A stretch of DNA of 14,090 bases from Anaerolineales bacterium Chloro_02 (GTDB lineage Bacteria > Chloroflexota > Anaerolineae > Anaerolineales > Anaerolineaceae), in NCBI GenBank assembly GCA_001603765.1, contig LUZV01000162.1, forward strand, positions 1 through 14,090. The letters are read 5' to 3'. This document shows positions 7,901-14,090 of the stretch, one piece after another; within the stretch, counting starts at the first letter, position 1, and each line of letters starts with the position of its first letter. The translations under genes were made by a program, and so were the position numbers. Below the pieces are notes generated by a model that did no database searches, was not told the origin of the DNA, and was given only the letters and a program-made list of their open reading frames with translations.

Positions 7901-9063
7901 GAGAGTCCTTTCAAGTAATCTTTGTTCGAGCGCTGTAGGCGCGTCTGCAGGCGCGGATCCAGCTGACTCTGCAGCTGAGCCTCAATTTCATCCGCTTCAA
8001 TCCGTCTGACCACCGCGAGCTCGTGGGCGCGGTGCAGCAGATAGGGATAGGGATGAGAATCGAGCACTTGCGCTTCCTTGTAAACCACGCTGTGGAGTTG
8101 CTCCACTAACCCGGGGGTCTCAAACATCCAAAGCGGGAATTCGACCCTTGCCAGGCAGGGTTCCTCTGGAATTCCGCTCACATTAAGATAGAAAAAGGCA
8201 ACAGGCAAGCTGTTGACGGGTTTATTGGGTTTGCGGGTGATCGCTTCAAAAACCGCAGAGCGTTCCCCGGGTTGGCTTAAGATCTCGCGTAAAATCACGC
8301 GGTCGCTCAGATTGAGCTCATTTTTTTGCGGATCAAACGGCACTCCTTCACGCGCGGCGGAAAAAAGCGCCAACATCCGGCTGATCATGGCAGAGCCGGG
8401 CTTGTCGATGTACCCAGCGGTCATAATTTTTCGCTCGCGCAGGTTCTGGTCAATCTCAAACACCTCACGCTGCACCTGTTCGCCCCGGTCTCCCTGGATG
8501 GTGGAGCGGTAAAACACGTCCAACGGTCCGTCGGTCAGGGTAATGATCGGCTCAATGTCTTCAGATGTGATCGCCTGGCGGATCAGTTTGCGTTCCGCCA
8601 AATCGCGCTGCAGCGCCACCTCATCCTCACTCATCAACATCCCATCTTTGCTTATCACCTGATCCAGCCCCAGCAGGTCGGTTTCGATCCAAGTCTCAGG
8701 CGGTTCACCGCTGCCGATCTGTGCTTTGATCAACCCAACGTTCACGATGGCAAATTGCAAGGCACGATGACGGCTTGGCGCAATCTGAGAGCCATCTGCC
8801 GCGATTAGCGTATAACGCGGAGGCGCGGGAAGCGGCGCGATGTGCGAAAGGATCGGTTCGCTGGTTGGCTTTGCCAGATAGAGGTTGGTTTGCTGCTGCT
8901 CGGCATCCTCAATAGCCCTGCGCAGCAACTCAGGGTCTTCAGCAGCGGCGCGAAAAAGGGTTCTTAAGGTTTCACCCTGCGCGGTCTGTTCCGCCAGCCA
9001 GGCTTCATATTGGGCGGCAAATTGATCGCGGCGGTGGTCAAGTTGAGCGTAATTTAAAGGCAT
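7897..9063 (-). CDS. nurA: NurA-domain 5'-3' nuclease
   Basis: This 388-residue protein carries a NurA domain. NurA is an RNase H-fold, Mn-dependent 5'-3' DNA nuclease that works with HerA in archaeal end resection. The family's key motif IAADGS (residues 87-92, catalytic Asp at 90) and the downstream TLTDGP (Asp at 178) are present, with acidic residues between them (SEDE, 145-148) that may supply the middle carboxylate. The C-terminal SHPYPYLLHRAHELAVV segment matches the end of NurA domains. A helical Gln/Ala/Glu-rich stretch (residues 1-65) precedes the nuclease domain. The frame is open to 9279, but MPLNYA at 9063 has GAGGAG just upstream, while the longer version would run into the SIMPL gene and its leader. 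It is the first gene of the repair operon, and its stop overlaps the next start by 4 nt. Confidence 0.88.
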   Translation of the reverse strand: MPLNYAQLDHRRDQFAAQYEAWLAEQTAQGETLRTLFRAAAEDPELLRRAIEDAEQQQTNLYLAKPTSEPILSHIAPLPAPPRYTLIAADGSQIAPSRHRALQFAIVNVGLIKAQIGSGEPPETWIETDLLGLDQVISKDGMLMSEDEVALQRDLAERKLIRQAITSEDIEPIITLTDGPLDVFYRSTIQGDRGEQVQREVFEIDQNLRERKIMTAGYIDKPGSAMISRMLALFSAAREGVPFDPQKNELNLSDRVILREILSQPGERSAVFEAITRKPNKPVNSLPVAFFYLNVSGIPEEPCLARVEFPLWMFETPGLVEQLHSVVYKEAQVLDSHPYPYLLHRAHELAVVRRIEADEIEAQLQSQLDPRLQTRLQRSNKDYLKGLS

Positions 9064-9066
9064 GAA

Positions 9067-9072
9067 CTCCTC
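9067..9072 (-). promoter_or_regulatory. Ribosome binding site fixing the nurA start
   Basis: On the minus strand GAGGAG stands 3 nt before the ATG at 9063 (5 nt if GAGG is taken as the core). Spacing is short but usable. It is the main reason to prefer this start over the one 72 codons upstream. Confidence 0.6.
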
Positions 9073-9091
9073 ATAGGCTTGATCTTGGCTA

Positions 9092-9097
9092 ATTATA
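9092..9097 (-). promoter_or_regulatory. Candidate -10 box for the nurA repair operon
   Basis: The minus strand reads TATAAT here, a perfect -10. The predicted start point is near 9085, leaving a leader of about 22 nt that just contains the ribosome binding site. The -35 position at 17 nt reads CCAATT, a poor match, so expression may be weak or need an activator. Confidence 0.45.
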
Positions 9098-9132
9098 TCC
9101 AAGCCCGTGAAACAAATTGGAACAAAAAGCCT

Positions 9133-9164
9133 GGTTCTGACGTTAACTGGACAGATTGTCAACC
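9133..9164. repeat. Imperfect inverted repeat in the nurA/SIMPL divergent region
   Basis: GGTTctGAC (9133-9141) faces GTCAACC (9158-9164), pairing except for a two-base interruption, around a 16-nt centre containing GTTAAC. It ends just upstream of the ribosome binding site of the lipoprotein gene. It could be an operator or a weak leader hairpin; the evidence is only the symmetry. Confidence 0.25.
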
Positions 9165-9179
9165 TTTTAAGGAGAAAAA

Positions 9180-9947
9180 ATGAATAAGAAAATTGTTTTA
9201 CCCGTATTTGCCGTTTTACTGATTGCCTCCATTGGTCTTTCAGCTTGCAGTTTGCTGCCAACTCAAAAATCAGCGTCAATCAACGTTTCCGCCGAGCCTG
9301 CCTCTGCTGCGCTTCGCACCTTGAGCGTTACAGGAACCGGCACAGTCTACCTGGTGCCCGACATCGCCTATGTCAACATTGGCGTTCGCAGCGAAGCGGC
9401 AGATGTCTCCACGGCGCTTTCATCCAACAATTCCCTGGCAAGCGCCATCATGAGCGCGATAAAGGGTTTGGGGCTTGATGAAAAAGACATGCAAACCGCG
9501 AACTTCAACGTCTACTCCGTTCAGCAGTACGATCAAACCGGTAAGCCAAGCTATATGAGCTATGCGGTTGAGAACACTCTCTACGTCACCGTGCGCGATC
9601 TGACCAAACTGAGCAAGGTGCTCGATGCCGCGCTCAGCGCCGGCGCTAATCAGATTTACGGCATCAATTTTGACCTGTCTGACCGTCAGGCGGCTTTGGG
9701 GCAGGCAAGAGACCTGGCGATCAAAGACGCGCAAGCCAAGGCGCAGTCTGTCGCCGCGACTGCTGGCGTCAAACTGGGGCAGATCCAGACCATCAGCGTC
9801 GCAAACACGTCCTATGTGCAGCAATACTCAGCTAACGGGATGGGCGGGGGCGGAGCCGCGATGGATCACTCAAGCAGCGTGCCTGTTTCTGCTGGTCAGA
9901 TCGTGGTAACTTACGACGCAAACCTGACCTACGTTATCGAGTAACCA
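9180..9947 (+). CDS. SIMPL-domain (DUF541) lipoprotein
   Basis: This is a predicted exported lipoprotein of about 254 residues. It starts with a basic MNKK, a hydrophobic stretch and a lipobox LSAC (residues 20-23), so it should be lipidated at Cys23 and held on the outer face of the membrane. The mature part is a SIMPL/DUF541 domain: LSVTGTGTVYLVPDIAYVNIGV near the beginning, YAVENTLYVTVRDLTKLSKVLDAAL in the middle, then ARDLAIKDAQAKAQSVAATAGVKLG, the family's conserved helix. The function of this family is poorly known; some members are linked to stress or envelope integrity. A low-complexity loop rich in Gly, Met and Ser (about residues 219-234) interrupts the C-terminal strands. AAGGAG 5 nt before the ATG fixes the start. 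It is monocistronic: the upstream gene diverges and a strong terminator follows. Confidence 0.9.
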
Positions 9948-9963
9948 CCTTCCTGCCTTTCGA

Positions 9964-9998
9964 CACCCCGGAGCCTGAAACCTCCGGGGTGCTTTTTT
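9964..9998 (+). terminator. Rho-independent terminator after the SIMPL lipoprotein gene
   Basis: A perfect 10-bp GC-rich stem (CACCCCGGAG at 9964-9973 with CTCCGGGGTG at 9982-9991) has an 8-nt loop and is followed by C and six T (9993-9998). It begins about 17 nt after the stop codon. Confidence 0.93.
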
Positions 9999-10034
9999 AT
10001 CACGTACAACTCCTCGGGTTTTCACTCCCTGGCA

Positions 10035-10043
10035 TGATAAAAT
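10035..10043 (+). promoter_or_regulatory. Candidate extended -10 promoter for pgm
   Basis: TGATAAAAT fits an extended -10 (TGn then TAAAAT, one mismatch to TATAAT). No convincing -35 is seen. Initiation near 10050 would give a leader of about 80 nt. That leader holds a weak possible stem (AATCCC at 10048 with GGGAATT at 10076, one bulged base), but no recognisable riboswitch. Confidence 0.35.
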
Positions 10044-10128
10044 AAGTAATCCCGATCTGAAAACCGCAAGGGGCAGGGAATTTTCATATCATCCGACGGG
10101 CAGCAGTCCGTAAAGAAGAGGAGACATT

Positions 10129-11772
10129 ATGAGTATTCATCCATTGGCTGGTAAACCAGCGCCAATAGAATCGCTGACAAATATCCCACGTCTAATTTCA
10201 GCCTATTACACTATCCACCCCGAACCGGGCAACCCAGCCCAGGCGGTTTCTTTTGGTACCTCTGGGCACCGCGGCACGTCGCTTAACGGCAGTTTTAACG
10301 ACGACCATGTGGCTGCCATCAGCCAGGCGATCTATGAGTATCGCCGCGGCGAAGGCATCTCGGGACCGCTCTTTATGGGTATGGACAGCCATGGTCTTTC
10401 GGAGCCCGCGCTCTACACCGCCATTGAAGTGTTCGCGGCAAATGGAATGGAAATTCATATCCACCAGAACCATCAATACACCCCAACGCCGGTCATCTCG
10501 CATGCTATTCTCACCTGGAACGCCAGCCATCAGGGCGTTCAGGCGGATGGCGTGGTCATCTCACCTTCGCACAACCCTCCCGAGGACGGCGGTTTTAAGT
10601 ACAACCCACCCAACGGAGGCCCGGCCGACACCGTCACCACCAAGTGGATCCAAAACAGAGCCAACGAGATCATTGCCAACGGGCTGCGCGAAGTGAAGCG
10701 CATGCCTCTGAACAAAGCCATGGCGGCTGACACAACAAAACAGATCGACCTGCTGCATCCATATCTTCAAGACCTTATCAACGTTGTGGATATGCAGGCG
10801 ATCGCCTCCTCCGGCATCCATATTGGCGTTGACCCTCTGGGCGGTTCGGGCATTGCCTATTGGGAGCCTATGGCGGAGATGTATCACCTCAACCTGGAAG
10901 TGGTCAATAAGCGCATCGATCCGACTTTTTCTTTCATGACGTTGGACAAAGACGGCAAAATCCGCATGGACTGCTCCTCTCCCTACGCGATGGCAAGTTT
11001 GGTGGCGCTGAAAGATAATTTCGACATCGCCTTCGGCAACGACGTGGACTACGACCGCCACGGCATCGTCACTCCTAGCGTAGGGTTGATGAACCCCAAC
11101 CACTATCTGAGCGTGGCAATCTGGTACCTGTTCCAGCACCGCCCAGGCTGGCACTCAACCGCCGCGGTTGGCAAGACGCTCGTATCTTCCTCTGTGATTG
11201 ACCGCGTGGCGAACAAAATCGGGCGCAAACTGTGTGAGGTGCCTGTGGGCTTTAAATGGTTCGTGCCCGGGCTGCTGGATGGCAGTATTGGCTTTGGCGG
11301 TGAAGAAAGCGCCGGAGCATCTTTCTTGCGGAAAAACGGTCAGACCTGGACCACCGACAAGGACGGGATCATTCTCGATCTGCTGGCGGCGGAAATTCTG
11401 GCGGTAACCGGCAAGGACCCGGGTTTGCACTACCAGGCGCTCGAAGCGGAACTGGGCGGCAGCTTCTATGCTCGCCTGGATGCCCCAGCCAACGCCAGGC
11501 AGAAAGCCATTTTGGGCGATTTGTCTCCCGAGCTGGTGAAGGCGGAGACAATGGCTGGCGAGCCCATTCTGGAAAAACTTACGGCAGCAACCTGCAACAA
11601 AGCGCCGATCGGCGGGTTGAAGGTGGTCACGGAGAACGGCTGGTTCGCCGCCAGACCTTCAGGGACGGAAGATATATACAAAATCTACGCTGAGAGCCTC
11701 AAGAGCGCCGAGCACCTGGCGCAGATCCAGAAGGAAGCCCGCGAAATCGTCGACGCGGCATTGGGGGAGTAA
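10129..11772 (+). CDS. pgm: Phosphoglucomutase (alpha-D-glucose-1,6-bisphosphate-dependent)
   Basis: Pgm interconverts glucose 1-phosphate and glucose 6-phosphate in the cytosol, linking glycolysis to glycogen and sugar-nucleotide synthesis. The 547-residue protein aligns along its whole length with E. coli Pgm (546 residues). It has FGTSGHRG at residues 42-49, the phosphoserine loop SPSHNPPEDGG with catalytic Ser147, the Mg-binding DVDYDRHG (Asp305, 307, 309), the sugar-binding GEESAGASF and the C-terminal phosphate-binding RPSGTEDIYKIY. All key residues are intact. GAGGAG at 10118-10123, 5 nt before the ATG, supports the start. The gene stands alone between the lipoprotein terminator and a convergent hairpin. 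It is the long Pgm type, distinct from the shorter phosphomannomutase/PgcA enzymes. Confidence 0.97.
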   Translation: MSIHPLAGKPAPIESLTNIPRLISAYYTIHPEPGNPAQAVSFGTSGHRGTSLNGSFNDDHVAAISQAIYEYRRGEGISGPLFMGMDSHGLSEPALYTAIEVFAANGMEIHIHQNHQYTPTPVISHAILTWNASHQGVQADGVVISPSHNPPEDGGFKYNPPNGGPADTVTTKWIQNRANEIIANGLREVKRMPLNKAMAADTTKQIDLLHPYLQDLINVVDMQAIASSGIHIGVDPLGGSGIAYWEPMAEMYHLNLEVVNKRIDPTFSFMTLDKDGKIRMDCSSPYAMASLVALKDNFDIAFGNDVDYDRHGIVTPSVGLMNPNHYLSVAIWYLFQHRPGWHSTAAVGKTLVSSSVIDRVANKIGRKLCEVPVGFKWFVPGLLDGSIGFGGEESAGASFLRKNGQTWTTDKDGIILDLLAAEILAVTGKDPGLHYQALEAELGGSFYARLDAPANARQKAILGDLSPELVKAETMAGEPILEKLTAATCNKAPIGGLKVVTENGWFAARPSGTEDIYKIYAESLKSAEHLAQIQKEAREIVDAALGE

Positions 11773-11817
11773 GGCGAAACGATATTAACATGTCGGGGGA
11801 CCTCCGTGTCTGCCGAT

Positions 11818-11870
11818 CATAATAAACCCGTTATAAGCCGGATTGCGTAGTTCAATCCGGCTTTATTATG
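11818..11870. terminator. Large hairpin between convergent pgm and cdsA, probable terminator
   Basis: The core is a perfect 11-bp stem (AAGCCGGATTG at 11835-11845 with CAATCCGGCTT at 11853-11863) with a 7-nt loop. An outer 7-bp stem (CATAATA at 11818-11824 with TATTATG at 11864-11870) joins it through a 10-nt bulge on the left side only. No pure T run follows on either strand, only TTATTAT to the right, so termination is probable for pgm and possible for cdsA from the other side. The remaining intergenic sequence up to 11957 shows no gene or other clear signal. Confidence 0.7.
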
Positions 11871-11957
11871 GGATTACAAAGAGGAATCATCCATAACTTT
11901 GGCAGGTTGATGAACCCTGCAGAGCGAGGATTTGCATTACCGCACCTCCATGTTGAA

Positions 11958-12773
11958 CTATCTCGATAAAACAAAAAACAGAAAATAATACCCCACTGCC
12001 ATCGCCCAAAGCATCGAATCCAAACGGTCGAGCACTCCGCCGTGACCAGGGATCAGGCTGCTGGTATCTTTTACAGCAGTTGTGCGTTTAATGAGGCTCA
12101 TCAGCGCATCTCCAAAGAACGCGATGGGTCCGAGCAACAACCCCAAAACCGCCCCATTCAGCATTCCCAACTCCGGCAGAGGCTTGCGCAGGATCCAGCC
12201 GATCAATACCCCCGAGATCAGCCCCACCAGTGTGCCGCCGATCAAGCCTTCGAGTGTCTTTTTTGGGCTGAGCCTGGGGGCAATGTTGTGTTTTCCAAAA
12301 CGTGTGCCAATCAGATACGCGCCCGCATCCACCAGCCACACCAACGCGATCGTCACCAGCAGCCACAGGTTGCCGCGCGGCTGGCTCTGATTGAGCGCGA
12401 TGCCATACGCGCCCAGCACGCCAATGTAGAATATCCCAAAAACCTGCAGCCCCATGCTGACAAGGGCTGTAGCATCACCATGTTCGTACTGCCACATGCT
12501 GTAAACGCTCAACAGCGCCAGGATGATCGTCCAGGCAAGCGGTTCCATCCAGGAGTTTGAGATCATTCGCAGCAGCCCGAGCGCGAGAATCGCGGCAATC
12601 ATCAGCGCATAAGAAACGCTGTAACCTGAATTTTTGAGCAAATGGGAATACTCATACCCTGCGGCTGCCAGCACGGCAAGCAGGAATAAATTGAAGCAGA
12701 GCCCCCCAAGCCATGCCAGTCCTAAAAAAAGGGGCACAAAGATCAGAGCCGAAAGTGCCCGCTGCTTTAACAT
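11958..12773 (-). CDS. cdsA: Phosphatidate cytidylyltransferase (CDP-diacylglycerol synthase)
   Basis: CdsA makes CDP-diacylglycerol from phosphatidate and CTP, the branch point for bacterial phospholipids, in the inner membrane. The 271-residue protein has about eight hydrophobic helices. It carries the family signature near the C terminus: SLIKR (226-230), KD at 235-236 and PGHGGVLDRLD (242-252). The conserved DAGAYLIG (149-156) and SPKKTLEG (169-176) segments are also present. The ATG shares one base with the uppS stop (TAATG), and upstream Shine-Dalgarno pairing is weak, so translation is probably coupled to uppS. It is the last gene of the operon. In many bacteria dxr and rseP follow cdsA; here it faces pgm instead. 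Confidence 0.95.
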   Translation of the reverse strand: MLKQRALSALIFVPLFLGLAWLGGLCFNLFLLAVLAAAGYEYSHLLKNSGYSVSYALMIAAILALGLLRMISNSWMEPLAWTIILALLSVYSMWQYEHGDATALVSMGLQVFGIFYIGVLGAYGIALNQSQPRGNLWLLVTIALVWLVDAGAYLIGTRFGKHNIAPRLSPKKTLEGLIGGTLVGLISGVLIGWILRKPLPELGMLNGAVLGLLLGPIAFFGDALMSLIKRTTAVKDTSSLIPGHGGVLDRLDSMLWAMAVGYYFLFFVLSR

Positions 12774-13486
12774 TACTTTTTGTTCAATCCGCCAAAGCGG
12801 CGGTCGCGGTGAGCATAATCATCCAGGATTTCTGCTAAAGCGGCTTCGTCAAAATCGGGCCAGAGCACCTGAGGGAAAGCCCACTCGCTGTAGACGCTCT
12901 GCCAGGTGAGGAAGTTGCTGGTGCGCAATTCACCAGAAGTCCGGATGATCAAGTCTGGGTCTGGGATGCCGGCGGTGAACATATGGTCAGACAGGGTCTG
13001 TTGGGTTATTTCTTCCGCGGGGATGCCCGCCGCGACAATCTCGCGCACTGCTGTCACAATTTCATCGCGTCCCCCGTAATTAAACGCCAGGATTACGTCA
13101 ATGCGTGTGTTGTTTTTGGTCAGTTCAATCGCGCTTTCAACCTTTTGGCGCAATTTTGGTTCAAGCCTGTCAAGATGTCCGATGTGCAGCAGACGAGCGC
13201 CTTCCTTATGAAGTTCCGGCGTTTCGGTTTCGATAAATTGCGCCAGAAGGCTCATCAGACCGCTCACTTCCTCATCGGGTCGGTTCCAGTTTTCGGTCGA
13301 AAACGCGTAGAATGTGAGGTGCCGGATGCCGGCGCTGGCAGCGGCGCGGATCACACGGCGCAGGTTTTTCGTCCCCGCGTGGTGCCCGGCAAGCCGTGGC
13401 AAGCCGCGCGCCTGCGCCCAACGACCGTTGCCGTCCATGATGATGCCAACATGCGCCGGAACGCGGTTCAACGCCTCTCCCATCAT
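12773..13486 (-). CDS. uppS: Isoprenyl transferase (undecaprenyl diphosphate synthase)
   Basis: UppS condenses isopentenyl diphosphate with farnesyl diphosphate in cis to make the C55 lipid carrier for cell wall and glycan synthesis. The 237-residue protein has the catalytic IMDGNGRWA (Asp18), FSTENWNRP (63-70) and the diphosphate-binding RTSGELRTSNFLTWQ block (Arg182, Arg188, Ser190) ending in VYSEWAF. Length is normal for the family. The start shares one base with the frr stop (TAATG), and GGAG lies 5 nt upstream; a second ATG follows directly and could also be used. It sits between frr and cdsA, the conserved order in many bacteria. Confidence 0.96.
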   Translation of the reverse strand: MMGEALNRVPAHVGIIMDGNGRWAQARGLPRLAGHHAGTKNLRRVIRAAASAGIRHLTFYAFSTENWNRPDEEVSGLMSLLAQFIETETPELHKEGARLLHIGHLDRLEPKLRQKVESAIELTKNNTRIDVILAFNYGGRDEIVTAVREIVAAGIPAEEITQQTLSDHMFTAGIPDPDLIIRTSGELRTSNFLTWQSVYSEWAFPQVLWPDFDEAALAEILDDYAHRDRRFGGLNKK

Positions 13487-14043
13487 TAAAACTCCATGAT
13501 CTCTTTCTCTTTGCGGTCGCCGATGACGTCCACCTCTCCAACCATCTCGTTAGTCAGATCCTGGAGATCAGTCTCGCCTTTTTTGAGTTCGTCCTCAGAG
13601 ATCATTTTTTCTTTTTCGAACTCGCGCAAATCTTTCAGGCTGTCGCGCCGGATATTGCGAATAGAAACCCGGCAGTCCTCCAGGCGCGAATTGACCATTT
13701 TCACCAATTCACGCCGGCGCTCTTCCGTGAGGGGAGGCAGGTTGAGCCGGATCACTTTTCCGTCGCTGTTGGGGGTTAGCCCCAAATCGGACGCCTGAAT
13801 GGCTCGTTCGATGGCTTTGAGCGAAGAAGCGTCAAAAGGGCGGATGAGCAGCTGGCGCGATTCAGGCACGCTGATGGTCGCGAGTTGAATGAGCGAAAGG
13901 TTAGAGCCGTAATATTCAACCTGCAATCTCTCAACCAAGGCTGGTGAAGCCCGTCCGGTGCGGATTGCCAAAAGGTCATCTTCCAGCACCTCAAGGGCGC
14001 CCTGCATACGCTGCCTGGCTTCTCTCAGTAGTTCATCAATCAT
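13486..14043 (-). CDS. frr: Ribosome recycling factor
   Basis: RRF works with EF-G to split post-termination ribosomes in the cytosol. The 185-residue protein has the family's normal length and features throughout: MIDELLREA at the start, DDLLAIRTGRASPALVE (the conserved RTGRA), YYGS, the segment IRLNLPPLTEERRRELVK and a charged helical end. GAGGAGG 5 nt before the ATG fixes the start. It heads the visible part of the frr-uppS-cdsA cluster; in many bacteria rpsB, tsf and pyrH precede frr and may lie beyond the right edge. The 47 bases upstream contain only the ribosome binding site and an unsupported TATAAA, so the promoter may be outside the window. Confidence 0.97.
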   Translation of the reverse strand: MIDELLREARQRMQGALEVLEDDLLAIRTGRASPALVERLQVEYYGSNLSLIQLATISVPESRQLLIRPFDASSLKAIERAIQASDLGLTPNSDGKVIRLNLPPLTEERRRELVKMVNSRLEDCRVSIRNIRRDSLKDLREFEKEKMISEDELKKGETDLQDLTNEMVGEVDVIGDRKEKEIMEF

Positions 14044-14090
14044 ATCGACCTCCTCAATGTTTATATGAGCGCTTAAGCATAACCTATTTT

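Noticed and set aside
9157..9162. Perfect TTGACA on the minus strand upstream of nurA
   Set aside because: At 17 nt spacing the -10 position reads CAGAAC, so it does not make a promoter; the separate TATAAT at 9092-9097 is the better candidate.
9064..9279. Possible 72-residue N-terminal extension of NurA
   Set aside because: It would cross the divergent promoter region and the start of the lipoprotein gene; a ribosome binding site supports the shorter start.
10044..10128. Possible riboswitch in the pgm leader
   Set aside because: Only a short bulged stem can be drawn; none of the riboswitch cores I know is recognisable.
10561..11154. 197-codon open frame on the minus strand inside pgm
   Set aside because: It is antisense to a fully conserved phosphoglucomutase, His/Val-rich and without family features.
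11911..11970. 19-codon open frame between pgm and cdsA
   Set aside because: No ribosome binding site, very short, and it runs into the cdsA 3' end; no evidence of coding.

Overview
The window looks like a piece of a bacterial chromosome from the Chloroflexota, most likely an Anaerolineae-type organism. This is an inference from three things: moderately high GC with housekeeping genes throughout, an archaeal-style NurA/HerA repair pair beside a Rad50-type ATPase, and the wording of several proteins (for example the PriA motif VI region). No rRNA, tRNA, CRISPR array, insertion sequence or phage gene is visible. Coding density is high and no gene-free stretch exceeds about 185 bases.

Layout. 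(1) 1-2867, plus strand: the 3' end of priA (replication restart helicase, cut by the left edge), then a phosphoribosyltransferase and a membrane transporter that look like a two-gene operon with its own extended -10 promoter overlapping the priA stop codon. (2) 2986-9063, minus strand: a tight four-gene operon read nurA, small HAS-barrel protein, herA, sbcC/rad50. Adjacent genes overlap by 4 or 14 nt or lie 3 nt apart. (3) 9180-9947, plus strand, divergent from nurA: a SIMPL-domain lipoprotein closed by a textbook rho-independent terminator. (4) 10129-11772, plus strand: pgm, a full-length alpha-phosphoglucomutase of the E. coli Pgm type. (5) 11958-14043, minus strand: frr, uppS, cdsA, the conserved bacterial ribosome recycling/undecaprenyl/phospholipid cluster, with TAATG stop-start overlaps at both junctions. 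A hairpin separates it from the convergent pgm.

The most interesting part is the repair operon. In archaea, NurA nuclease, HerA translocase, Rad50 and Mre11 work together in DNA end resection. Here NurA, HerA and a Rad50/SbcC protein are encoded in one translationally coupled bacterial unit. No Mre11/SbcD gene is present, and the middle position holds a 202-residue protein that resembles the N-terminal HAS-barrel region of its HerA neighbour but has no ATPase domain. I infer that it is a dedicated adaptor or regulator of the NurA-HerA machine. This is the best candidate here for an undescribed component.
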